From Lunularia cruciata (taxonomy: Eukaryota > Streptophyta > Marchantiopsida > Lunulariales > Lunulariaceae): 64,000 nt of DNA. A program made the translations under genes and the position numbers. Positions 52,510 to 62,644 of the stretch are shown here, in pieces (within the stretch, counting starts at the first letter, position 1; each line of letters opens with the position of its first letter). The stretch is from contig OX419756.1 of assembly GCA_948567375.1 (NCBI GenBank), positions 39,446,333 to 39,510,332 of the forward strand, given 5' to 3'. Under the pieces are notes generated by a model. The model ran no database searches, had not been told where the DNA came from, and saw only the letters and a list, made by a program, of their open reading frames with translations.

Positions 52510-52901
52510 TGTGACAATATGGAGTTTAACGACAAATTTAATAGGGCTAAAAATGTAGCTAATAAGACAAATTAGCCTAGAATATTCTAGAAGTATCTAG
52601 GAAGCTTAGCTTGCATCCCATAGCTTCTAGGAGCTTCCAACTAGCTTAACTTCCAACCAATTGCATGCCAAGTAAGCGGCTTCTAGAAGGAAGTTTCTTG
52701 AGAAGCTTTCCAATTAACTTGGCTTGCATTCCAAGAAATTGGCTCAAGGAAGCTTCTTGAGAAGCTTCTCAAGGGTCTTGTATGATCCCTATAATTATAA
52801 GAGCCAAAGCTCATGCTAGGCATTTGGAGTTTTCATTCATTCAAGTGTCCCAATGTGAGCTTCCATTCTCTTATTTCTCTCATTGTTCTCGGTCTTTTAC
52901 A
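52510..52901 (+). repeat. Chromovirus 2: 3' LTR
   Basis: 392 bp. The three-unit heat-shock element is intact as GAATATTCTAGAA (52580-52592). The four-unit element is lost with a ~30-bp deletion, which explains the shorter LTR. Confidence 0.9.
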
Positions 52902-53335
52902 CATTGTGTCATATGGACTGCCATTGCATCTAGTGTAGAAACATATTCCCAAGTGAGTAACAAAGATTTAGACGTGTGGACCAAACCTAAAGGGAACATC
53001 ATCTCTATAGAGAACGTGACTGGTGCGAGTCAAAATGCACTAATGCATGATCAAGCTAAGATCCAAGAGCTTGCACCCTTGCCTGAGCAAGAGTGAAGAG
53101 ATAAGAACTAAGTCTCAAGTACCCTTCATGGAGGACCATAAAATCAATAGTGTTTTGGATGAAAGAGAGCTTGGTCCCTCTCTCCCTTTGTTGAGAAGAA
53201 TATCGTCAAGAACATCCCATGTGGCTTTGATATGATTTTGGACCATATTTTCACCATGTTCAAGTGCTCCCATGCATTGCGGTGCTTTGTCCACCCCCTA
53301 TGGGGACCATATTGGTATGGGACCCCAAGACCCTG
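52902..53335 (-). mobile_element. RLE-type non-LTR retrotransposon, copy E, resumed
   Basis: The plus strand 'catatggactgccattgcatc', 'gagtaacaaagatttagac' and 'tgcatgatcaagctaagatcc' matches copy C at 37310-37500. The match fades near 53100 and the boundary is uncertain. Confidence 0.65.
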
Positions 53336-54813
53336 TTTAACAAAGGCTAAGAATTATAATACAATCATTAAGATTTATTATGCGAGCAATGCTTAGATAT
53401 ATTTGATGAACGAACTTATTTCTCAAAGAATTAAAGATTAAAAAAATGTATATATTTTCTCCATTGATAAAATAAAATAAGAATTTCTATCTATCTATCT
53501 AATTATTTTTCAATCCTTGTATTAATATATTAAACATATCCATAAAAGTAATATTGGAGAGAAAGAATCTATAAGTGGTTGAAAGATGTAAATTATGGTT
53601 GAGACTATCTTGAAGTACCGATTACCTTTAAAGAATCTCATTCATAAAAAGAATGGAATCTTAATGAAATATTTAACCTATTGATTTAATTTTCACAGAT
53701 ATTTATTGTATTTGTTGATATTATCACCAATATAAAAAATGGTAGACTAGATTGAACTGAAAGAAACATTATAATGACTTATATGAGAAATAAATTCCAT
53801 ACAAATGTATCAAATGTTTCTAAGAAAAAGTGATATGTACATGGACCATAGATAAATTTGTCTATGTTATGTAAAGGAGGAATATTATAAACTATTAATT
53901 GGATATTGTTTTTATTATATGACTGAATAATATAACAGAGCACTTTTTATTTTAGTTTGTCAAATTTTATTGAAATATTCTCAATATATACTAATTTTAT
54001 TATAGTATTTAATATATAAATATATAAATATTATAAATAATAAATGATGTGTTAATTTTAGATAATAATCTAATTATTATATAGAATACATCTTTGTACT
54101 TCACAAGCTGATAAACAAATTGACTTTGTAATCTAAATGGTCACAATCATATGGCACTTGTTTTAAATTTAAAATTTAACTTTAGATCTTCTACTTCAGA
54201 TTTAAAAATTAAGACACATATAATAAGAAAACATAACACCAAATTCATATTATATTATTTTTTATAAAAATATAATATCAATATTGATGTAAATATAACG
54301 TTTTGCCCAAATTCTAATATTTTATGATTCACATTTGAATTTGATTACTTCTTATTGAAATTTTGATCTAAAATTTTGATTATTAAATAGATTTATATCA
54401 ATAAGAATGTTGAAAATATATGAAGTTACTTCACTTATCAAGCTTTAAGTTTATTATTCTTATCTATATAGTTTTAATTTGAAGAATTCCAATCATGTTC
54501 ATCTAATTATTTTGTTTGCTTCTTACAAGGAGTCAAATGCATTCTTAAATGTAACAAGTGAGTATTAAACTTAAAATTATATTTTCTTGTGTCAAATTAT
54601 ATAAGGTCTTTGTATGCATTGTAATTTTATTAAGTACAATTAAATCCCAAAGAATATCTAGTACTAAAACATTCATGAAATAGTACACTAAGCACATTGT
54701 ATTATTTCACAAATATGACTTGTATATCCAAATTTGTAATACTAGAGATATATTTGAGTTATTTTTATTTCACAAGTGAAGTTTTTCTCCAAAAACATGC
54801 TAATGTGATGACA
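53336..54813. other. AT-rich intergenic stretch
   Basis: About 1.5 kb, strongly AT-rich; no gene recognised. The right end adjoins the copia LTR. Confidence 0.5.
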
Positions 54814-54979
54814 ATAAGATAGTGAAAGTTAGTAAAAAATCGCTGGTGAAATATGATTCCTACTTGATATATCCAACGAGTCGAGTTTTGTTAGGTTTTA
54901 CTCTGATGTTTGGGGGTTAGGTTGGATTTGTGAGCGGACTCTAAGATGGTGAGGAAGATCTGAGTGAAGACAGAGTTCT
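54814..54979 (+). repeat. Copia 5' LTR, left part (interrupted)
   Basis: The sequence up to 54979 continues at 60487 after removal of chromovirus 3, and the joined stretch ends in CA just before a PBS at 60663. The true LTR start is uncertain; a TG at about 54814 is only a candidate. Confidence 0.45.
54975..54979. repeat. Target-site duplication of chromovirus 3, left
   Basis: GTTCT, against GTTTT at 60487-60491; four of five bases match. Confidence 0.6.
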
Positions 54980-55390
54980 TGTAACAATATGGAGTTTAGC
55001 CACATAGTTAGTAAGGTTAACAAAGTAGAGAATAAGCCAAATTAGCCTACAATATTCCAGAAGTATCTAGGAAGCTTCTTGGGAAGCTTCTTGACTAGTT
55101 AACTTGTGCTCCAAGCAGGTAGCTTCTAGAAGCTTCTAGCTAGCTTAGCTTGCATGCCAAGTAGGCGGCTTCTTGAAGGAAGCTTCTTGAGAAGCTTCCT
55201 AGTTACCTTGGCTTGCACTCTAAGAAAGCGACTCAAGGAAGCTTCTTGAGAAGCTTCTCAAGGGCCTTGTATGCTACCTATAAATACCAGAGCTGAAGCT
55301 CATGCTAGGCATTCGGAGTTTTCCTTCATTCAAGTGTCCCAATGTGAGTTTTCATTCTCTTATTTCTCTCCTTGGTCTTGGTCTTTTACA
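54980..55390 (+). repeat. Chromovirus 3: 5' LTR
   Basis: 411 bp, TGTAACAATATGG to TTTTACA. A three-unit heat-shock element TTCTAGAAGCTTC lies at 55124-55136, and several GAAGCTTC pairs follow before the TATA box. The first GAA of the distal element has mutated to CAA. Confidence 0.9.
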
Positions 55391-55391
55391 T

Positions 55392-55406
55392 TGGTATCAG
55401 AGCAGG
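55392..55406 (+). other. Primer-binding site of chromovirus 3
   Basis: TGGTATCAGAGCAGG, one base after the 5' LTR; same initiator-Met tRNA type as chromovirus 2. Confidence 0.88.
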
Positions 55407-55659
55407 AATGGGATAGATGGAATTTATGGACCACCAAATCCACTTCCGCCAAACCATTTGGGATTTTCATGTCCAAATATTACCCAAGCATCATTTCACA
55501 CAATTCATCACCTTGTGCTTTGGGCAAGATTTTCTACAGATGATCACCGTGTTTGAGGAACCCTTGATACTTCCGGTTGTAACTTATGGAGAACGGTGGA
55601 CGTATTGCATCTATGTGTTAATCAATTTGATAAAGTGGGAGTAGTGGGATAGAGTAGTA

Positions 55660-56863
55660 GCTATGGCGGCAATACAGGACGTCATCCTTGCAATGCATCA
55701 ACAAATCGAGCACTTGACTTGATTGCTGGATGAACGAGATCAGCAACGACAAGAACATAGAGAGAGCCCTAATTCAAGATGGAGAAGATCATATTTGATT
55801 TCTAAAACCCACGGTGTTTGAAGGCAAGAATCTTCCGGGCATAGTGGAGAATTTTATGTTTGACTGCAAAAGTTACTTTGAAGCCCCCAATCTTCAAGAT
55901 GAATGGAAACAGATTCTCTTGGCCTCTAGCCAATTAGATGGCGTGGCAAAACTTTGGTGGCAATTTTGAGTGGAGCAAGCTGAACAACAGATTGTTGCAG
56001 CAATTTTGACATGTGCAGAGTTCAAGGATGCAATATTGGGTCGCTTTCAAACTATAAATGCCACACACGCCGCACGAGATAAATTGGCGGAGTTGAAGCA
56101 AGCTGGTTCAATAAGGAGCTACATCACACAATTTCAGAACATCATCATGCTGATTCTAGATATACAAGAAGGTGAAGTTCTGGATCGATTTGCGAGGGGA
56201 TTGAAGTCACAAACCAAATTGGAGGTGACCATGCGGGAACCACAAAACGTAGAAGAAGCCATGCAATTGGCTGAGCACTTTGATTCCTTGGTGGCGACAA
56301 CTTGGTCTTGCCCTCGACCTACACAAGGCCTACCAATACACTATGCAAGAGTGGAAGAACCAGCACCAATGGAGATTGATGCTATCCAACGGAGACCACT
56401 TGGTACAACGGATAGAGAAAGATTGCGACAAGGAATCCTTGTAGGAGATTTTGAGCCGCCTACTCGGAGCTTGATTAGTTCCAATGGGATTGAAGGCTTG
56501 ACTTATGCAAGTTTGCTGCACTTGCAAGGTACAATATCTAATCGAGGTTGTAGGATTTTGGTTGATTCTGGAAGTTTAGAGAATTGCTTGTTTATGCAAG
56601 TAGAAAATGAATTGGGTATTCCTATCAAGCCAATGTTTGGAAGTAGTTTGATGACGGTGGATGGTAGAAAGGGTTCTGCATTCTGCACCTCACATCTTGT
56701 TACCTTCAAGATTGGGAAGGAGTATTTGGAGTGTATGAGGTTTGTAGTGGCAACTCTCCACTATAATATCATTATGGGTCTACCTTGGCTTGAATGTCAT
56801 AAGGTTCAACTCCATTGGACCCGACGACAAATTTCAATACAACACCAAGGTAGGAATTTCTGA
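55660..56863 (+). pseudogene. Chromovirus 3 gag fused to protease, knuckle deleted
   Basis: After a stop-rich N-terminal part, one ORF (55970-56863, 297 codons) runs from the gag capsid end into protease with the active-site 'VDSG' intact. The CCHC knuckle present in chromovirus 2 (about 48755-48890) is missing: the sequence passes from 'gattgcgacaa' directly to 'ggaatccttgtaggag' (56430). The deletion of roughly 130 bp creates the fused frame. Confidence 0.8.
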
Positions 56864-57001
56864 TTAGGTTGTTTGGCACCTCTGAGTAAGACACCTAAGA
56901 ATAGTTAGTCCCAAGATGGGAAGTTTGTCGAGAAGGTAACCATAGAGAAAATCTGGAAGGAAGATGAGTCCCAAGATGAGAATTTTGCTAGGAAGGCAAC
57001 C

Positions 57002-58455
57002 ATGGAGCAACCTTGGAAGAGAGATGAGTCCTTGGAAGGGAAGTTTGTTAGTAAAGCAACCATAGAGCAAGCTTTGGAGGAAGATAAGTTTGTATTTGCG
57101 GTGTGGATCAAGCCGATTGCACAAGAACAATTTGAGGAGGACCAAGAGCCTCATCAAGCAATGGTTGATTGGATAGTTCAAGAGTTTGTGGACGTGTTTT
57201 CAGATGATCTGCCAAAGGGATTACTCTCCAATTGAGGTATGCCCTTCAAGATTGAGTTATTGCCAGGGAGTACTCTAGTGAGTAGACCAATCTATCGGCT
57301 CTCACCAAAGGAGTTGGAGGAGTTACAAACAACACTTATAGAGTTGTTGGAGAAGGATTTCATACAACATAATACCTCTCCTTGGGGAGCATCAATACTA
57401 TTTGTTCCAAAGAAGGATGGAGGACTTTGTTTTTGTATTGATTACCGTTTGCTCAATAAGCAAACCATGAAGAATGCATATCCTTTATCTTGGATCAATG
57501 ACCGGCTTGATCAACTAAGTGGAGCACGCTACTTTTCCAAGCTGGATCTTTGTAGTGGCTATTGGCAAATTCCTATTGACGGAGAGGATGTACAAAAGAT
57601 TGCCTTTTGCACAAGGTATGGGCATTTTGAGTGGAGAGTTCTACCTTTTGGACTCACTAATGCTCCAACAGTCTTCGTGGATCAGATGCATCTGGTGTTG
57701 GAGGGACTATTGGATTGGTCCGTAGTGGTATTCTTGGATGATATCTTAATCTTTAGCAAGACAAAGGCATAACACGTGAATCATGTGCAAGAAGTCTTAA
57801 GACAACTACGAAAATGGAAATTTTATTGCAAGAAGTTGAAGTGTGCCTTTTGGCAGAAGGAGTTACTTTCTTGGGTCATAAGATCTCATCAGAAGGGATC
57901 AAGATGGAAAAAGAGAAGATCAAGGCCATTACTGGTTGGCCTACCCCAAAGGATGCTACAGAAGTACGGGCATTCAATGGAATGGCCAATTTTTACAGAC
58001 GGTTCATCTATTATTATGCTCGTGTGGCTGCACCATTGATTGATCTCTTGGGAAAGAACTCAAGTTTCCAATGGACCACCAAACATGAAGAAGCATTCCA
58101 TAAGTTAAAGCATATGGTGTCTTTAGGACCCATTCTTCAACCATATGATCCTTAACTACCTTGTGTGGTTGATTTTGATGCTTCTTACTTTGCAATTGGA
58201 GCTGTGTTGCAACAAGAATTCCCAAATGGACTATATCCCATTGCCTTTGTGTCTCGCCGACTAAATACAGCTAAACAAAATTACTCTGCTTGACATCGGG
58301 AACAACTTGCAATGGTATATGCCACCAAAGTAAAGAGGCATTATCTCTTGGGGAAGCAAGTGGTCATGCAAACTGATCACAAGCCATTGTTGTAGACCTT
58401 ACACTTGGAACACATGAAGAGTCAACATCATTGATGGGAAGAGCAACTCCAATTG
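57002..58455 (+). pseudogene. Chromovirus 3 reverse transcriptase and RNase H, disrupted
   Basis: RT 57239-57772 is open for 177 codons and includes 'KLDLCSGYWQIPI' and the 'FLDD' active site. RNase H starts about 57780, changes frame, and carries TGA at 58291, TAG at 58393 and TGA at 58432. These three stops are at the same codons as in chromovirus 2. A TGA at 57234 separates protease from RT. Confidence 0.85.
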
Positions 58456-58630
58456 TTTGACATCAAACTTGAGTACAAACCAGGTCGGTTCCATCATCCA
58501 TGATGCTCTATCACAACGACCTGATTTGAAATCTCTTTCTCTCATCACGGTGGCAATTACGACGGTGTCAATTGACCCCAAGGTCCATAACAAGTTTTGG
58601 TCAGCTCTACAACAAGATCCCTTCTTCTAA

Positions 58631-59990
58631 ATGGTACATGGTTGTCTAACAATAGGGGACAAGGAGTACAACACCTTCTCCTTCAAGGAAGGCCTCCTAT
58701 TCCATGCAAAACGGATCTATGTTCCAACCAAAGGTGATCTCCGACTTGTGCGCCTTCAAGAATCCCATGATTTACCAATAGTTGGTCACATGGGGGTAGA
58801 TAAGACCTTGGGTACCCTCCAACGCCAATGGTGGTGGCCCAACATGATGCAAGATGTTTGGGAGTTTGTCCGATCATGTGAGAGTTGTCAACGCAACAAG
58901 GCCAGTAACCAGAAGCTGAGTGGACTCCTTCAGTCACTTCCTATTCCAACTACTTGTTGGGAACATGTGAACTTACATCTCATCACCTCCTTACCTAGGA
59001 CACAACAAGGTCACACAACAATTGTGGTGTTTGTGGATAACCTTAGTAAGCAAATCCATTTGGCATCAATGGTTGATATTGTGGATGCTCCAACCTTGGT
59101 GCAACTCTACTTCAATAATATATTCAAATATCATGGGATGCCACATGTACTCATCTCTGACCGTGATCCTTGCTTCACTGGAAAGTTTTGGCAAGCCCTC
59201 TTCTAGATACTTGGCACCAAGCTTGCTTTGTCCATAGCCTATCATCCTCAAATGGATGGACAAACTGAATGTGAAAATCACACTTTGGAAGATATGCTTT
59301 GTGCCTTTGTCAACATTCACTATACCAATTGGGATGAATGTCTTGCAGCTGCAGAGTTTGCATACAACAATTCTAAACAGGCAAGCACCGTATTCTCTCC
59401 TTTCTTTCTCAATTTTGGCCAAGATCCGCTTGTCCCAGATTCTATTCTTGCTCCTCTTCTATCTCAAGTCCCTCATACTTCAACCTTCTTGACCACCATA
59501 TCTAAATCTCTCCAACAAGCCAAATCTCACCTCCTTGTTGCTCAAAATCGTCAAAAACAATATGTGGACCACCATCATTGTGATCTCACCTTTGAAGTTG
59601 ATGATAAAGTTATGCCGTCCTCTCATAATCTACCCCTCCCACTTGATACCCAAGTTCGTAAACTTGCCCCTAATTGGATAGGACTTCTTGATGTCACCCA
59701 AATTGTCTCTTCTGTTGCTTATCGACTTGCCCTGCCTTGTCATATGCATATCCATCCTATCTTTCATATTTCCAAGTTAAAACCCGTTGTTCCTAACCCC
59801 TCTTCCTTCTCTTCTTGAGTCCAACCTCCTCCTCCCCCTATCCCTATCAACGATCATGAGGAGTACAAAGTTGATCGTATCCTTGCACATCACCACATCC
59901 ATTGAGGACGCCGCCAACATCAAGTACAAGGTCCTTTGGAAAGGGTATCCCCTTCATGATGCCATATGTGAACCTCTTTCTCACCTTTAG
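58631..59990 (+). pseudogene. Chromovirus 3 integrase and chromodomain, disrupted
   Basis: Integrase 58631-59206 holds the H-H-C-C zinc module ('HDLPIVGHMG', 'CESCQRNK') and part of the DDE core. The first catalytic Asp position reads His ('VNLHLIT'), while chromovirus 2 keeps Asp there. A TAG at 59204 interrupts it; 59228-59818 continues with the catalytic-Glu region ('GQTECENHTLEDML') and the GPY/F-like module. A chromodomain is split between frames at about 59840-60000 ('YKVLWKGYPLHDA'), which assigns the element to the chromoviruses. Confidence 0.85.
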
Positions 59991-60044
59991 AATGCACAAA
60001 CGGCCATCCAGGAGGTTTAAGCTTCAATGGCGGTGGTCACCAAC

Positions 60045-60061
60045 TAGCGGTGGGGGGAAAA
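60045..60061 (+). other. Polypurine tract of chromovirus 3
   Basis: 'gcggtggggggaaaa' immediately before the 3' LTR. Confidence 0.75.
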
Positions 60062-60486
60062 TGTAACAATATGGAGTTTAGTGACGTAATTAGTAAGGTT
60101 AACAAAGTAGAGAATAAGCCAAATTAGCCTAGAATATTCCAAAAGCATTTGGGAAGCTTCTTAGGAAGCCTCTTGACTAGTTAACTTGTGCTCCAAGTAG
60201 GTAGCTTCTAGAAGGAAGCTTCTAGAAGCTTCTAACTAGCTTAGCTTGCATGCCAAGTAGGCGGCTTCTTGAAGGAAGCTTCTTGAGAAGCTTCCTAGTT
60301 AACTTGGCTTGCACTCTAAGAAAGCGGCTCAAGGAAGCTTCTTGAGAAGCTTCTCAAGGGCCTTGTATGCTACCTATAAATACCCGAGCCAAAGCTCATG
60401 CTAGGCATTCAGAGTTTTCCTTCATTCAAGTGTCCCAATGTGAGTTTCCATTCTCTTATTTCTCTCGTTGGTCTTGGTCTTTTACA
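60062..60486 (+). repeat. Chromovirus 3: 3' LTR with heat-shock-element array
   Basis: 425 bp. A two-unit GAATATTC is at 60132-60139, a perfect four-unit GAAGCTTCTAGAAGCTTC at 60215-60232, further GAAGCTTC pairs follow, and a TATA box CTATAAATA is at 60374-60382. Confidence 0.92.
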
Positions 60487-60660
60487 GTTTTGTACTCAAA
60501 AATTGAGATGATGCTAAGGGCGTAAAGTTGGTGCTAAATGCTTCCTGTGGATGTAGTTTCACATAGAGGTGAACCACGTACCGTTTATATAATGGATAAG
60601 TACTCTAGCAATATGTTTGATGTGTGAAGGTTTCTATAAATTCTTGTTTGATTCTGAGCA
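60487..60660 (+). repeat. Copia 5' LTR, right part
   Basis: Continues the LTR cut at 54979 and ends in 'gattctgagca' two bases before the PBS. Confidence 0.7.
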
Positions 60661-60662
60661 AA

Positions 60663-60676
60663 TGGTATTAGAGCAG
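60663..60676 (+). other. Primer-binding site of the copia element
   Basis: TGGTATTAGAGCAG, one C-to-T change from the usual initiator-Met tRNA complement. Confidence 0.8.
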
Positions 60677-60699
60677 TAGGACTTTGAGATCTTCCCATC

Positions 60700-62520
60700 A
60701 TTTTGAGATTTGATTGTCTCATGTGTGTGCTCTGGGGTGCTTCTCGTGGACTATGTTGGACCTCATCCTCCTTTTGCTAGAGTCAATATAGTTAGATGCC
60801 CATCATGAAAACTCTAGAGCAATTAGGTCCTTAGGTCCAAAGGATTCAGGTTCTTAAGGTCAACAGAGATTGAGATTGAGGAGTTTTTTGATGTATTGAG
60901 GGTAGAGGAAAAGATTTTCCAAAGAGGTGACAAAGAGGGATCTCACATACATGATTGACTGACTGTCCCATGGTTTGGACATTATGCCAAAGGGCCCGGA
61001 ACAATGCATTTCAATTTTGACTCAGATGGCATTTTATGTAGAGTCAAGAGAAGAAAACTACAGGAAGCATTTGTTTGGAATAAGGAGCATTGCGGGCAGA
61101 ATGGTATCAAGGAATGCCTAGGGCTGACAATGTATAGATTAGAGAATTCTGCTGGCAATACAAGTCAGTTGTGCCCAAGTGTTCTTATAATTGGATTTGA
61201 TGTGATTGGATCCAAGGGAAGCAAGGAAAGGAATGCTATGAACGGTGACTAATGGAGGCCTATTAGTTTTGAGTAGAGGTGGTACAGTGAGTGGCTTCTG
61301 CCACACTGGTGCTGTGGTAGTTCAATTGCTATCCTCTCAAGGTAGTGGAATGTTGTAGCAACAAACAAAGAGAGCATTGTGGTTTGTGTCCAAAATACTT
61401 GAGGATCACACAAGATCGCACGAGGTAGAATAAAATCTCCAATAATGGGAAAAGAGAGTTGACACATACCCTTTGGTTTATCTTGGAAGTTACTCACCAC
61501 TAGCAAGCGTGTCTACTTTTCCAGCCTCGTTCATTGGTCCCTGGGTTTAGTGACGAAGACTTTATCTGGACAAGTTTACGGGCCATTGTTTCTGCAACCA
61601 TAGGCATTCCTGCTGCTCAGGAGGAAGAAGCTTTTGGGCTAATGAAGTCCAAGGATTAGGTCTCTTTGGGATAGGAAATTCTGGACAATTGAGGCAAGAA
61701 TTGAGTGATTGAGTTGTCTAGAGTTTCCATATCCAATGGTTGTGTTTGGCATTGGTGGTGGTGCTAGTAATTCTTGACAAAGAGTAGCAGATAGTCAAAT
61801 TGAGGGAAGTTAAGATCGGCATCAAAAATCAATCCAGACTTCACGGAGACAAGAAGGTAGAAAGGGCTGAGCAGGAACGAGTAAGATGATCAAGAATTGG
61901 TGCAGTGAATTGCTTCCTTGCAAAACTTGGTAGGATTACTTTTATCATACCTATGGGAGGGCTTGTCTGTAAATTCATGTGATTTTGAGCTCTCCCAACT
62001 TGCCCCGTTGACATTCCAAGAATTTTTTTATGAAGTACTTGGGTAGTCTAATGCAAGAAAAAAAACTAAAAAGTGAATGTGACCTCCTTGAAATATCCTT
62101 TACAACAGTTTCAAAGTCACTCCTTTCCCTTTGGCTGCTAGTAGTGTAGCTTGTGTCCTCAAGAGATGGACAAACTTTAGGACTTCTAGCATCACTTTTG
62201 TTAATCTCTATCCATTGGAATCTTTTGGGTTCTGTCAAAGAGGAAGCCTGTGGTTCAAGATTCTCTTTCAGACTTGGATCTAAGGTCAAATCTTTTATAA
62301 TAGGAGACGTGACTGCAGTTAAAATCACAGTCCTCTTCCAAAAGAACGTCATTTAGGGATAACATATCTTGATCTCCCCTTTGGAATTCAATTCATAACT
62401 TTTGACTCATTACTCGGACGAATATTCTGTTTAGTGGATTGGAAAGCTTATCCTCAAGGTTACAAGTTGATGCAACTAGATTTTGACTTTGATTATTTAA
62501 AGGAGCTGCTGTAAAAATAT
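60700..62520. other. Unclassified sequence in the copia leader
   Basis: No recognisable protein on either strand. A minus-strand ORF at 61249-61506 has no known domain. The position between PBS and gag suggests one or more inserted elements, but I could not find their ends. Confidence 0.4.
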
Positions 62521-62644
62521 TTCCATCTTATGACCCACTCCCTTGAGTATTGGAGTTTTAAGGTGGAAGATTTAGGGACTCAAGAAGAGTCTCTAAGTGT
62601 AGCAATAGCCTCAGTAGTACTTGTGGAGCAAAAGAAAGTGAATA

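Larger units (their letters stand above)
47886..52901 (+). mobile_element. Ty3/gypsy chromovirus 2, full length, defective
   Basis: 5.0 kb with LTRs of 426 and 392 bp, an iMet PBS, gag, damaged CCHC knuckle, protease, RT, RNase H, integrase, chromodomain and a purine tract. It is inserted into non-LTR copy E. The flanking five bases (CTCTC left, CATTG right) do not match, so no target duplication is visible. Relative to copy C, about 480 bp of the non-LTR element are missing at the insertion point. Confidence 0.9.
54980..60486 (+). mobile_element. Ty3/gypsy chromovirus 3, full length, defective
   Basis: 5.5 kb, same family as chromovirus 2, with LTRs of 411 and 425 bp, PBS, gag-protease, RT, RNase H, integrase, chromodomain and purine tract. 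It has inserted in the 5' LTR of a copia element, with a near-match 5-bp duplication (GTTCT/GTTTT). It has the longest uninterrupted ORFs of the retroelements here but still has several stops. Confidence 0.92.
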
